The position numbers and the translations under genes are program-made. From Labilithrix sp. (lineage in GTDB: Bacteria > Myxococcota > Polyangia > Polyangiales > Polyangiaceae), in NCBI GenBank assembly GCA_028287035.1, contig JAQBQL010000098.1, positions 1-42,538 of the forward strand: a DNA stretch of 42,538 bases. The letters run 5' to 3'. Position 1 is the stretch's first letter, and each line of letters begins with the position of its first letter. Shown here piece after piece: positions 32,472 to 41,030 of this stretch. Below the pieces are notes generated by a model, which saw only the letters and a list, made by a program, of their open reading frames with translations, had not been told where the DNA came from and made no database searches.

Positions 32472-34154
32472 ATGCTGCAATCGAGGCACGCGCGGATCAT
32501 GATCGTTGCGCTCGCAGGCGCCTCGGCCGTCGCCGCCCGTCTCATCCGGCATCATGCGCTCGGCGATCTCGCGCACGTGATGGACGAGATCGCCTACGTC
32601 TTCCAGGCGAAGCTCTTCGCGAGCGGTCACTTGGCAACGCCCGTGGTCGAGCCCCGCGGCGCCTTCAACACGTGGTTCATCGACGACCGAACGGCGCGCT
32701 TCTCCATCTTTCCGCCGGGTTGGCCGGCAGTGCTCGCCGTCGGCGCGAAGCTCGGGATGATGAACTGGGTGAATCCAACGCTGCACGGCCTGACCGTCGT
32801 GCTCGTGGGGCGCGCCGGGGAGCGGGTGGGCGGGCCAAGGCTGGCCCTGCTGACGGCGGCGCTCTACGCCCTCAGCCCGCAGGCCGTCTTCCTTGCCGCC
32901 AGCGTGATGTCCCATCCGCTCATTGCGCTGGCCTCGGCGACGATGCTGCTCCTCGTACTCGATCTGTGGCGTCACGTGCCGCCGTCGCGCGCGCTCGTGG
33001 TGGCCGCCGGCGCGGGGCTCGGGATCAGCGCCGCCACGCGGCCGGTGTGCGCGACCCTGCTCGCTCTGCTCCTTCTCGTCACGGTGGCGTGGTCTCGACG
33101 AGGGCGGCTCGCGTCCGCACTGCCACTACTCGCCACCATCGCGGTGACGGCCGTGCCATTCGTTGCCGGACTGCTCGCCTTCAACCACGCCACCACCGGT
33201 TCGGCCTTCCGCTTCCCGCAGACGGCATACTTCGACGAGCACCTCGGCCACGCCAACCTGCCGTACTTCCACTTCACCAAGGGCTGCAATGCGCTCGGCT
33301 TCGGGCCCACGCACGGCTGTGACATCACTGCCGGACCCGAGAACCACACCCTCGACCATGGTCTGTCGAACGTCGTGGCCAACCTGCGCGTCTGGCTGCT
33401 CCTCGCTGCGAGCCCGCTGCTCGCCGCGCTCGTCGTGCTCGCCCTCGTACGACACGCCACTCGTCGTCTGGCAGGTTTGCTGCTCGTCTTGCCGGCCTGC
33501 GCCATCCTCGCGTACTCAGCCTACTGGCAGGACGGCACGTGCCTCGGGGCGCGCTTCTACCATGCAGCCCTCCCGCCCACGCTGCTCGTCGCGGCGCTTG
33601 CCATCATGGGCGCGCGCCCCCGTGTGGCGGTTGCGCTGGCCGGTGGGGTGCTCGCGTGGAACGTGTACGCGAGCGTCAAAGTGCTCGGCGAGCTCACTGA
33701 CCCAGCCTGGGGATACTGGGGTGTCGACGCGCGCTTCGCCGAGGTGCGACGCACGTGGCAACACGGTCCCGCGGTGGTGATGGTGGCCTTCGGGGGTGAT
33801 GATCTGCATAACCCCGATGTCTCGTTCACGTCCGCTGCACCCGCCGGCGGTATGTGGATGTTGAACGTCCGGGCCGAGGGCGCGCTCGCCGAGAACGCAC
33901 CCTTCGTCGACGACGGGGAGGTGGTCTTCGCGAAGTTTCATCCGGCCCTCGTCCCGGAGCTGCAAGCGCGCTTCCCGGGCCGTTCCTTCTGGCTGTTCGT
34001 GACGAATGGACATCGTGAGCGTGATCGTCTCGAACCGTGGACCGAGCAGCGCGACCCGCGCGCCTTCAAGCGCCCGCCGGAGAACTTCGACGGGTTCCGC
34101 ATGGCACCTCCCGAGCTCCGACAGCCTCCGATCTTCATCGAGATCCCGTACTGA
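32472..34154 (+). CDS. Polytopic GT-C-like membrane glycosyltransferase (PMT-2-like)
   Basis: 560 residues from ATG 32472; ATG 32451 is in frame 21 bases upstream but lies on the -10 hexamer. About eleven membrane segments span residues 10-400. The first loop reads HVMDEIAYVFQAKLFASGHL, with the Asp-Glu pair and hydrophobic follow-on typical of the PMT_2/GT39 group, and FSIFPPGWPAVLAVGAKLGM comes next. The late ARFYHAALPPTLLVAALAIM resembles the helix before the soluble C-terminal domain in the same family. The last 160 residues are soluble, with no known domain. It is the first gene of a run of three GT-C-like genes with short spacings, 28 bases before the next. Confidence 0.8.
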   Translation: MLQSRHARIMIVALAGASAVAARLIRHHALGDLAHVMDEIAYVFQAKLFASGHLATPVVEPRGAFNTWFIDDRTARFSIFPPGWPAVLAVGAKLGMMNWVNPTLHGLTVVLVGRAGERVGGPRLALLTAALYALSPQAVFLAASVMSHPLIALASATMLLLVLDLWRHVPPSRALVVAAGAGLGISAATRPVCATLLALLLLVTVAWSRRGRLASALPLLATIAVTAVPFVAGLLAFNHATTGSAFRFPQTAYFDEHLGHANLPYFHFTKGCNALGFGPTHGCDITAGPENHTLDHGLSNVVANLRVWLLLAASPLLAALVVLALVRHATRRLAGLLLVLPACAILAYSAYWQDGTCLGARFYHAALPPTLLVAALAIMGARPRVAVALAGGVLAWNVYASVKVLGELTDPAWGYWGVDARFAEVRRTWQHGPAVVMVAFGGDDLHNPDVSFTSAAPAGGMWMLNVRAEGALAENAPFVDDGEVVFAKFHPALVPELQARFPGRSFWLFVTNGHRERDRLEPWTEQRDPRAFKRPPENFDGFRMAPPELRQPPIFIEIPY

Positions 34155-34170
34155 TTCGCGGCTCCCGTGC

Positions 34171-34176
34171 TAGATC
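34171..34176 (+). promoter_or_regulatory. -10-like hexamer TAGATC for the 34183 gene
   Basis: TAGATC ends 6 bases before GTG 34183, a fair match with a C at the last position. It may allow separate expression of the following two genes. Confidence 0.35.
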
Positions 34177-34182
34177 GCCCTC

Positions 34183-35895
34183 GTGATTCGGGACGGTAGC
34201 GAACCCGAGGTTCAAGCCGACCTCTCCGTTCGAGTGATGCGCGCGGTGACGGTACTCGTCGGCCTCGTCACTGCCGGCCTCGCGCTCTTCGTGATGGTCT
34301 CGCGGCTGGTCTACCCGATCGATGCAGAGTGGATGGCGGGCGCCGTGCGTGACACCGTCGAGCGCGTCCGCGACCAGCAGCCGATCTACGCGAAGCCCTC
34401 GTCGGATTTCATCTCGTTCCTGTATCCGCCGCTCTACTACTGGCTCTCGGGCCTCTTCGCGCGCTTCGTATCGACCTTCGCGGCGTGCAAGCTGGTCTCC
34501 CTCGGCGCGACGCTGGGGACCACCGTGGGCGTCGGTCTGCTGACGCGCCGTCTCGGGGCCTCGCGGTTCTGGTGCCTGGTCGCGGTGCTGCTGCATTTCG
34601 GGACGTACTCCCTGACGCTCTTCTTCTACGACCTCGAGCGTGTCGATTCGTTCGCGGTGGCGGTGGTAACGCTGGGGCTGGTCGTACTGCTGGGTAAGCC
34701 CGGCGACGACGCGCCGGGCACGGGCTCGACGGCGCGCACCGCGCTCGGCGGGGTCATCCTCGGCCTCTCCTTCTTCGCGAAGCAGCCAGGCATCGCGGTG
34801 TTCATCGCAAGCATCGTGGGGCTGGTGCTCGCCGGCGAACGGCGAAAGGCGCTCGTTGCCGGTGGCGCGGGCGCGCTGGCCTTCGCCGCCCTCTTCGCGT
34901 ACCTCGAGACGACCACTGGCCCGTGGTTTCGTTACTATTGTGTGAAGCTGCCCGGCCTGCACGGCGTCCAGCCGAAGCTGCTCGCCACGTTCTTCATCGA
35001 GGACGTGCCGCGCGCCTTTGCGCTCACCGCAGCGAGCGTCGCCACCATCGCGCGCGTGGTCCCGGCGGCCTGGGCCATGGTGCGCCGCGCGGAGCGACCC
35101 CGGGACATCCCGTGGCACCAGATGGTGTTCGCGGTGGCGCTCGGTGCGGCGCTGACGAGTGGCTATCTGCTCCGCACGCATCGCGGCGGCTGGGCCAACG
35201 TGATCCTCGCTTGGACGCCGCTCGCGTGCGTCGCTACCGCGTGGTTGGCCTCGCGCCTCGAAGCGCGTGCCGCCGGGAGCCCGGCCGGGACGAGCCTCAC
35301 GCTGGCGTTGCTTGCCGGGGTCACCCTGCAGCTCGTGACTGGCCTCTACGATCCGACCGATTTTGCGCCCAGCGAAGAGGATCGCCATGCCTCCTGGATG
35401 CTCGAACAGAGCGTGCGGGCCATGGAAGCGAAGGGGGACGTCATTGTCACGCCCACGGGCAACGTCTCGCGGCGACGACACTTCCATTCGGCGGCCCTTT
35501 TCGACGTGCTGCGCGCCAATGATCCGGCACCAACCGAGTATCTCGCGGACCTGCGGGCGCATCGCTACGCCGCGCTCTACACGGGCGCACCCGACGAGTT
35601 CAACTGCGACTGGAAGCACTGCCAGGAGCTGAGCGACGCCACCATCCGGAACTACTTCGTCGCCGGCCGGTTCTACGAGCGGAAGAGCACCGGAACCGTT
35701 GGCTTCGACGGCAAGGTTCGCTGGATCATGCGTCCACGCAAGACGCCGCTCACCGACCTCGCCCGGAAGGACGTCGAACGGCGCCTGCGGGCCGAGGCGA
35801 GCCTTGCCGCCGAGCGCCGCCTGCGCGCAGGCGCGGTCGAGATCCCCCTTCCCGACGACGACATCGAGCTGCGGGCCGCCGAAGTCCCGCAGTGA
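34183..35895 (+). CDS. Polytopic GT-C-like membrane glycosyltransferase
   Basis: 570 residues from GTG 34183. A short cytoplasmic start (MIRDGSEPEVQADLSVRVMR) leads to about ten membrane segments. The first loop has YPIDAEWMAGAVRDTVERV, with an Asp-x-Glu pair placed as in GT-C enzymes, then SFLYPPLYYWLSGLFARFV; the SFLYPPLYYW phrase is common in GT39/PMT_2-like proteins. A soluble C-terminal part of about 160 residues contains EFNCDWKHCQELS and ends in an Arg/Glu/Ala helix. It may be a partner of the adjacent genes. The stop is followed 10 bases later by the ATG of the AftB-like gene. Confidence 0.78.
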   Translation: MIRDGSEPEVQADLSVRVMRAVTVLVGLVTAGLALFVMVSRLVYPIDAEWMAGAVRDTVERVRDQQPIYAKPSSDFISFLYPPLYYWLSGLFARFVSTFAACKLVSLGATLGTTVGVGLLTRRLGASRFWCLVAVLLHFGTYSLTLFFYDLERVDSFAVAVVTLGLVVLLGKPGDDAPGTGSTARTALGGVILGLSFFAKQPGIAVFIASIVGLVLAGERRKALVAGGAGALAFAALFAYLETTTGPWFRYYCVKLPGLHGVQPKLLATFFIEDVPRAFALTAASVATIARVVPAAWAMVRRAERPRDIPWHQMVFAVALGAALTSGYLLRTHRGGWANVILAWTPLACVATAWLASRLEARAAGSPAGTSLTLALLAGVTLQLVTGLYDPTDFAPSEEDRHASWMLEQSVRAMEAKGDVIVTPTGNVSRRRHFHSAALFDVLRANDPAPTEYLADLRAHRYAALYTGAPDEFNCDWKHCQELSDATIRNYFVAGRFYERKSTGTVGFDGKVRWIMRPRKTPLTDLARKDVERRLRAEASLAAERRLRAGAVEIPLPDDDIELRAAEVPQ

Positions 35896-35905
35896 ACGGA
35901 GTGCC

Positions 35906-37807
35906 ATGAGAACGCAGCCTCCCGACGTCGTCCCTTCGCGCCCGCGAATCGCACTGCTCGCAGTCGGCGGGCTCGTCGTCGCGCTGCTTGCGATGGGGTT
36001 CTTGCGACGTGACGCGGGCGTGAACACCGCGGTCTACGAGTCCGGCAACATCCTGGGCATGCACCTCGGCAGTGACTTTCCGAGGCTGCTCTTCGATCGT
36101 GACGTGGGGTACCTGTGGTTCGTGGTCCTCGCCGGGCTCGTCGTCGTGGCGGCGCAGTACGCGGGGCCGCGACGGGGCGGGTATCTCGCTGCCTGGGGAA
36201 CGGCGTTCACGCTCGCCGTCGTCTACGTGGACTCGCTGACGCGCTGGATGTCGACCGTGGGCGGGCGGTTCACGTTCGGGATGTGCGACGACGCGCTGAT
36301 CTCGATGCGTTACGCCCGGAACCTCGCGGAGGGTCGAGGCCTCGTCTACAACCTGGGGGAGCACGTCGACGGGTTCACCAATCCGCTGTGGACCTTCATC
36401 ATGACGCTTCCCTTCGTCTTGCACATGCAAGAGGGCAGCGCACCGCTTCCCATCACCGTTCTCGGCGGTGGTCTCCTCATCGCCGCAGCGCTGCTGGGCC
36501 GGGCCGTCCTCGTGCACGAGGGAGCACCGATCCCCGTACAGGTTCTCTGCGCCTTCGCCATTTTTCTCGACAGCTCGTCGCTCGAGTTCGCGATGATCGG
36601 CCTCGAGACGCCACTGCTGACGATGGCGGCGACCCTCGTCGTTTACGCCAGCGGCGCGCCAGGCCGCGAGCGACTGCGGCGCCCTCGACTCGTCTGGCTG
36701 GGCCTCGCCGTGCTCTGCCTCGCGCGGGCGGACGGCGCGGTCGTCGCTGGGATATTGGTAGCGTGGCTCGCCTGGGACGACGCCTGCACCACGAGAGACG
36801 CTCTGCGCGTGGTGGCGCGACGGCAAGCCACGAACCTCGCCGTGGTCGTGGCATGCGGTCTCGGTCTCGTTGTATGGCGGCTCTCCGTCTACGGCCACCC
36901 GGCGCCGAATACCGCTTACCTGAAGGTTTATCCGATCGCGGGTCGGCTGATGACCGGCCTCGCGGCGTACGGCGTGCGTGGCGCAACGATGTATGGGGTG
37001 CCGTCGCTGGCGGTCATCTGCTTGGGCGGGCTCGACGCGCGGACGCGGCGCGCACGCCGTCTGCTCGTCCCCGTAGGCCTTCTTTGGCTGTACGCGATCT
37101 ACATCGGAGGCGACGCCTTCAACTACCTGCGCTTTCTCGGACCGGTCACGCCACTGCTGTGGATCGCGCTCGGAATGACGTTGAGCACCGGCTGGCTGCA
37201 ACGCTCCCGCCCGGTGAACGCACTTGCCTTCGTCACTTTCGCGATGGTGGTCCCCATTCGTACCGAGCGTGGCGTGCTCGGACTCTCGCTCGACCATGAC
37301 GCCTGGATGAACGTCGTGCTCTCCGCCGCCAAATCGGTCGAGGCAAACGTACCGCCAGATGCGACGGTCGCCATCTTCTATGCCGGCATACCGTTCTACG
37401 CTCCGAACCACCGCTTCGTCGACGTGCTGGGCAAGACGGAGGAGCACATCGCTCACGAGGGCAACGTGCACGGCGCCATTCCTGGGCACAACAAGTTCGA
37501 TTTCGCATGGGTCTACGGTTCTCGGAAGCCCGACGTGACCTTCACGTCGTACACCTGCGACCAGGTCGAACGTTTCCTCGCGCTCCCCGATGACGAGCAG
37601 CGCCGCGTGCTAGAGCACGAGCAGTCCCATCGGTACTTCTTCCAAGCAGCGACGGCCCAGATCATGGACCCCACCTTCCGCGCCCTCTACGCGCCACACC
37701 GCGTCGTGCTCCGCGAGAACGGCCGCGGCGTCGGACACCCCCTCGGGTGCTGGTTCGTCCGGGACGGCGCGCCGGTACCGATCGTCTGGGAACTGGCGCG
37801 GAAGTGA
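35906..37807 (+). CDS. AftB/ZomB-family GT-C membrane glycosyltransferase
   Basis: 633 residues from ATG 35906, with GGAG 4 bases upstream (35898-35901). About ten membrane segments. Residues 125-165 hold the family signature: MCDDALISMRYARNLAEG (catalytic-type D128 D129), then GLVYNLGEHVDGFTNPLWTF. The second signature, GGDAFNYLRFLGPVTPLLW near residue 400, is also present. These are shared by mycobacterial AftB (a beta-1,2-arabinofuranosyltransferase using decaprenyl-phospho-arabinose) and bacterial ZomB-like proteins. The C-terminal 170 residues are soluble. So this enzyme probably adds a pentofuranose-type sugar from a polyprenyl donor, but the exact sugar is not settled, and no genes for decaprenyl-phospho-arabinose synthesis are in the window. 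It is the last GT-C gene before the second lipoprotein. Confidence 0.85.
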   Translation: MRTQPPDVVPSRPRIALLAVGGLVVALLAMGFLRRDAGVNTAVYESGNILGMHLGSDFPRLLFDRDVGYLWFVVLAGLVVVAAQYAGPRRGGYLAAWGTAFTLAVVYVDSLTRWMSTVGGRFTFGMCDDALISMRYARNLAEGRGLVYNLGEHVDGFTNPLWTFIMTLPFVLHMQEGSAPLPITVLGGGLLIAAALLGRAVLVHEGAPIPVQVLCAFAIFLDSSSLEFAMIGLETPLLTMAATLVVYASGAPGRERLRRPRLVWLGLAVLCLARADGAVVAGILVAWLAWDDACTTRDALRVVARRQATNLAVVVACGLGLVVWRLSVYGHPAPNTAYLKVYPIAGRLMTGLAAYGVRGATMYGVPSLAVICLGGLDARTRRARRLLVPVGLLWLYAIYIGGDAFNYLRFLGPVTPLLWIALGMTLSTGWLQRSRPVNALAFVTFAMVVPIRTERGVLGLSLDHDAWMNVVLSAAKSVEANVPPDATVAIFYAGIPFYAPNHRFVDVLGKTEEHIAHEGNVHGAIPGHNKFDFAWVYGSRKPDVTFTSYTCDQVERFLALPDDEQRRVLEHEQSHRYFFQAATAQIMDPTFRALYAPHRVVLRENGRGVGHPLGCWFVRDGAPVPIVWELARK

Positions 37808-37876
37808 CGCCCCCGAACGGAACGGCGCCCGCGCCCGGCGTGTGACAGAGACGCTGCCGACCGCACGCGGAAGCGC

Positions 37877-37882
37877 TAGCAT
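37877..37882 (+). promoter_or_regulatory. -10-like hexamer TAGCAT for the 37892 gene
   Basis: TAGCAT ends 9 bases before ATG 37892. It gives the second lipoprotein its own promoter. Confidence 0.5.
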
Positions 37883-37891
37883 CGCCGGCCC

Positions 37892-39931
37892 ATGACGCGA
37901 CTCCGTAGGGTTGTTCCGCATCTGACGTTGACCGGCGCGATCGTCGCCCTCGGCACCGGTGGGTGTGCCCCGGGGGTCGCGCTCGACGACCCGCCGCTCG
38001 ACGTTGGGCGCGAGTCAATTACACCGGAAGAGGACCGCGGAACTGCGGAGAACGTCGGGAGCGTGCGACAGGCGCTGACGAGCAAGTGGGGTCTGCTCGC
38101 GAACCCGGAGTTCGAGGGTCAGCCGCTGAAAGGCGCCTACTTCTTCGCGGGCAGCTGGTTCAACTACCACAACTTCTACGGGCCCGAGGGCGTGGGAACG
38201 AACCAACCCGCATACAGCGTCTACCCTCAGGATCCGCGGCACCTCGGTTGGTCGGAGTGCCCTGCAGGCAACTGCAAAGTCAACAAGGACTTCGCGGTCG
38301 ACCGCATGACCGAAGTGGGCGTGAACACCATCGTCATGTCTTCGTGGGGGACGCGCGGCACGTCCGGCTGGCGCTGGCGAGCGCCCATGCAGACGTCGAC
38401 GTGGGCACACGAAGAACTGTTCCAGGCCGCTGCGGACAGCACGAACCTTCGCAAGAGACCGGTCGTCATCATGCCGGCCATCGAGAGCTACACGGGCTAT
38501 CCGGAAGGCGGCCTCGAGCCCTTCTCGGTCGGCTTCGATCTCTTTCGGTATGCCACGATGAGCATCACGGAGCCACGTCCTCCGCTCACCGACAACTCGC
38601 TGCGCGGGCAGATCGACGACCTGCTCGACCGGCACGTTCGCTGCGCGCAGAACGCCAGCCTCTGCACCTCCCAGACCTCCCCCACGACCCATCCAGATTG
38701 GATCGGCCGTTGGGCCAAGGTCTACGACCACGCGAATCTGCCTCGATTTGCGGTGAACCTGCTCTTCACGTGCCTGCCTACGATTCCAATGTGGACCTAC
38801 GACGACGGGACGTTGCTGGGGGCATCGCTCGATCGGCTCGCGGACCTGATCGAGGTGGATACCGGACAGCGCGTCGGGTTCACGCTCGATCCCATGGATA
38901 GCTCTTCGGGGTTTTGCCCGAGAGGCCTCGTCGACGCGAGTGCCGGACCTGCGCTCGCCCGATCACGGAGTATCCTCGCCATCCAGCCGTTTCGGTCGGA
39001 GGAGCACGCGGTCGACAAGTCGGACAAGGGCCGCGCCTCACGCAAACAGGCGTTCTTGCGGAGTTGGGTCAACACCGGATTGCCGGTGATCGCCGACCTC
39101 ACCAGCGGCTACGACGGCACGTACGCGTTCGGAGAGGATGCGGACGCCGCGTACGGTCACGGCGATGACTGGCGCAATTACCAGAGTCAGCTGCTGGGCA
39201 GTGGAATCAAGGGGGTGTCCTTCAACGCCTGGAACGGATTCACCGAGGGTTGGGTGGGCATGGTCTCCTGCGGTGGCAGGTGGGCGGGGGCCGCCGGCGC
39301 GTGCGGCGTCGCCTCCGATGCCTCACAGAACAACTGGATACGCGCGAACTTCACGTTTGATCCGAGGAACTGTGATTCGTGGCAATTCGAAGGTGGCGTG
39401 GCCAAGTACCACGTTTACGGCGCGATCTGCCGGAAGTGGTACGACATGGGCGGCTCGTTCAACGGACCTACGGGCCCGGCGCTCAGCAGCGAGCGAAACG
39501 GCGGCATCTCCCGTACGGGCGAGCAGAGTCGGGTGGTCGACTTCACGGCGGGCCGTATCTACTACCATCGTGGCCAGACCTTCGAGGTCCACGGCGACAT
39601 CTATCAGAAGTACCGCTCGTTCGGTTACGAGGCCTCCACGCTCGGGCTACCCACGAGCGATGAGCGAATGACCGCGAGCATCACCGCCCTGGGCGCGAGG
39701 GCAAACAATTTCGAGGGCGGACGCATCTACTACAGCTGGCGCGGAACCTACGCCGTCTACGGAATCATCGGCGACACGTACGCCTCCGGCGCGTGGGAAT
39801 CTGCCCTCGGCGTGCCAACCACGGACGAGCAGCCGTTCACGGGCTGCTCGGGCGGAAGGATCAGCCGATTCGAGCACGGGCTCATCTACTGGTGCCCGGG
39901 CATGACCACGGGGACCGTGCTCCGGAACTGA
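37892..39931 (+). CDS. Surface lipoprotein with glycoside-hydrolase-like barrel (DUF5010/GH99-like) and LGFP repeats; copy 2
   Basis: 679 residues, a paralogue of the 8245-10134 protein. The signal peptide MTRLRRVVPHLTLTGAIVAL has a weaker lipobox (TGGC). Residues about 75-480 form the barrel-like domain, with LKGAYFFAG, DPRHLGW, VNTIVMSSWGTRG, RPVVIMPAIESYTGYPEGG and a late WNGFTEGWVGM. Residues about 505-679 have well-formed LGFP repeats: STLGLPTSDE, NNFEGGRIYYSWRGTYAVYG, SALGVPTTDEQ and ISRFEHGLIYWCPG. Compared with copy 1 it has more LGFP repeat and extra loops with Cys (CPAGNCKVNKDF). LGFP repeats anchor proteins to the mycolyl-arabinogalactan layer in corynebacteria; here they may bind a glycan of this locus, which is an inference. 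Active-site residues cannot be assigned. Confidence 0.82.
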   Translation: MTRLRRVVPHLTLTGAIVALGTGGCAPGVALDDPPLDVGRESITPEEDRGTAENVGSVRQALTSKWGLLANPEFEGQPLKGAYFFAGSWFNYHNFYGPEGVGTNQPAYSVYPQDPRHLGWSECPAGNCKVNKDFAVDRMTEVGVNTIVMSSWGTRGTSGWRWRAPMQTSTWAHEELFQAAADSTNLRKRPVVIMPAIESYTGYPEGGLEPFSVGFDLFRYATMSITEPRPPLTDNSLRGQIDDLLDRHVRCAQNASLCTSQTSPTTHPDWIGRWAKVYDHANLPRFAVNLLFTCLPTIPMWTYDDGTLLGASLDRLADLIEVDTGQRVGFTLDPMDSSSGFCPRGLVDASAGPALARSRSILAIQPFRSEEHAVDKSDKGRASRKQAFLRSWVNTGLPVIADLTSGYDGTYAFGEDADAAYGHGDDWRNYQSQLLGSGIKGVSFNAWNGFTEGWVGMVSCGGRWAGAAGACGVASDASQNNWIRANFTFDPRNCDSWQFEGGVAKYHVYGAICRKWYDMGGSFNGPTGPALSSERNGGISRTGEQSRVVDFTAGRIYYHRGQTFEVHGDIYQKYRSFGYEASTLGLPTSDERMTASITALGARANNFEGGRIYYSWRGTYAVYGIIGDTYASGAWESALGVPTTDEQPFTGCSGGRISRFEHGLIYWCPGMTTGTVLRN

Positions 39932-40136
39932 GCGCAGCGTCCGGACGGGCGGGGCGCCGTAGGTAGGCTTGGTCTCACGGAGCGCTGCTCGCGAGCGGCT
40001 GCTGGCGCGTGCGCGAACGCTGCCCGGGGCCGCTCACGTCGGAGCTGGCACGGCAGTGAGGCTGCGGGCCACCGCGCGCGGCACCGAAGCCCGCCCCCCA
40101 AACGAGAACGCGCGTGTCGTTTACGCGGAAGACGTG

Positions 40137-40142
40137 TAGATG
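40137..40142 (+). promoter_or_regulatory. Weak -10-like hexamer TAGATG for the 40149 gene
   Basis: TAGATG ends 6 bases before GTG 40149. The position fits, but the last base is G rather than T. The rest of the 217-base gap (39932-40148) holds only a short palindrome, GCTCGCGAGC at 39987-39996, and no gene I can support. Confidence 0.25.
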
Positions 40143-40148
40143 TGAAGT

Positions 40149-40427
40149 GTGAGCGAGAAGGGTGCCCCGCCGGATTCCCCGCATCCCGCGATGTCGCATG
40201 CCGACGTCGCGCGCCTCTGGGCGAAGTTCCGGTCGGGTGAGGTCATCTACTGCCCGCGCGACCGGTTCGGGATGGCGCTCGCCGTCGACGGCGCCGCCAA
40301 GGCCTACCGCATCGTCTGCACCGAGTGCGGGCTCGCCTCTCCGTGGTTCGGGACCACACCCTCCGGCCTCGTGTTCCGCAGCCCCCCGCCGACGGTCAAT
40401 CCCGGCGGGCCCTCGCACGAACCCTGA
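40149..40427 (+). CDS. Small hypothetical protein with three-Cys zinc-ribbon-like motif
   Basis: 92 residues from GTG 40149 (MSEKGAPPDSPHPAMSHADV). C35 in YCPRDRFG and C57xxC60 in IVCTECG give three of the four ligands of a treble-clef zinc ribbon; there is no fourth Cys, so a His or another protein would be needed to complete it. There is no signal peptide or membrane helix. It is not a recognised family. The Pro-rich ends suggest short disordered tails. It is the only forward gene between the second LGFP lipoprotein and the Cys-rich lipoproteins, convergent with the latter. Confidence 0.55.
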   Translation: MSEKGAPPDSPHPAMSHADVARLWAKFRSGEVIYCPRDRFGMALAVDGAAKAYRIVCTECGLASPWFGTTPSGLVFRSPPPTVNPGGPSHEP

Positions 40428-40461
40428 CCGCGGACCGGCTCGCGCACGACGCGCCGCCCCG

Positions 40462-41022
40462 TCAGTCGCCGACGAACACGCCGTAGCAGCTCTGCTCGGT
40501 CGAGCAGTCGACGCCGCCCGAGAAGGCGCACGACGAGAACGACGTCCGCTTCGCGTGCGGTGACGTCGCGCACAGCTCGCGGCACGTGGCGTGCTCCGCG
40601 GCGGTCATGCACGAGAACGTGAGCACGTGATCGCAGGCCGACTGGCACTCCGCGATCTCCGAGGGGGCCAGCGGATCACCCGCGTCGAAGGGCTGGTCGG
40701 GCGCGGTGCTCGCGTCGTACCCGCTCGCGCACGTGGCGAGGATCGCGAGGCACGGCGTCTTCGCGATGCACTGCAGATCGATGAGGCGTGCGCTCGACGC
40801 GCACTGGCCGAGGCAGACGGAGCGCTGGGTAGCAGGGCCGAGCTCGCACGTGTCGATGAGCCGCGAGCACGCCTGCTCGCACGTGAGCGGGGTCGCGATC
40901 ACGGCCGCGTCGCCTTCCCCGAGATTCAGCGTGGAGTCACAACCCGTCCCGCCGAGCGCGCTCAGGGAGACGAGCGCGGCCGGCAAGACGAGCGTTCCGA
41001 GCGCGAGGGAGATGCGATGCAT
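40462..41022 (-). CDS. Cys-rich lipoprotein with two eight-Cys modules
   Basis: 186 residues from ATG 41022, which is 8 bases after TAGCTT (41031-41036); GTG 41025 just upstream is possible. The signal peptide ends in ALGGTGC. Two modules of eight Cys follow: module one starts CEQACSRLIDTC and ends LAILATC; module two starts CQSACDHVLTFSC and ends STEQSC. Both follow C-x3-C, C, C-x3-C, C, C, C with similar spacing. Module one is the shorter-loop type and module two the longer-loop type. The order equals modules two and three of the neighbouring lipoprotein, so the genes are paralogues. All Cys are probably in disulfides outside the cell membrane. I do not recognise a named family. Confidence 0.75.
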   Translation of the reverse strand: MHRISLALGTLVLPAALVSLSALGGTGCDSTLNLGEGDAAVIATPLTCEQACSRLIDTCELGPATQRSVCLGQCASSARLIDLQCIAKTPCLAILATCASGYDASTAPDQPFDAGDPLAPSEIAECQSACDHVLTFSCMTAAEHATCRELCATSPHAKRTSFSSCAFSGGVDCSTEQSCYGVFVGD

Positions 41023-41030
41023 CACCCCCG

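Noticed and set aside
34135..36027. Minus-strand open frame of 630 codons, and similar antisense frames at 35750-37489 and 17944-19764
   Set aside because: All are antisense to well-supported genes, rich in Arg/Glu/His, and lack domains, ribosome sites and promoters.
39975..40418. Minus-strand frame of 147 codons across the gap after the second LGFP lipoprotein
   Set aside because: It is antisense to the small 40149 gene, with an Arg/Gly-rich translation and no initiation signals.
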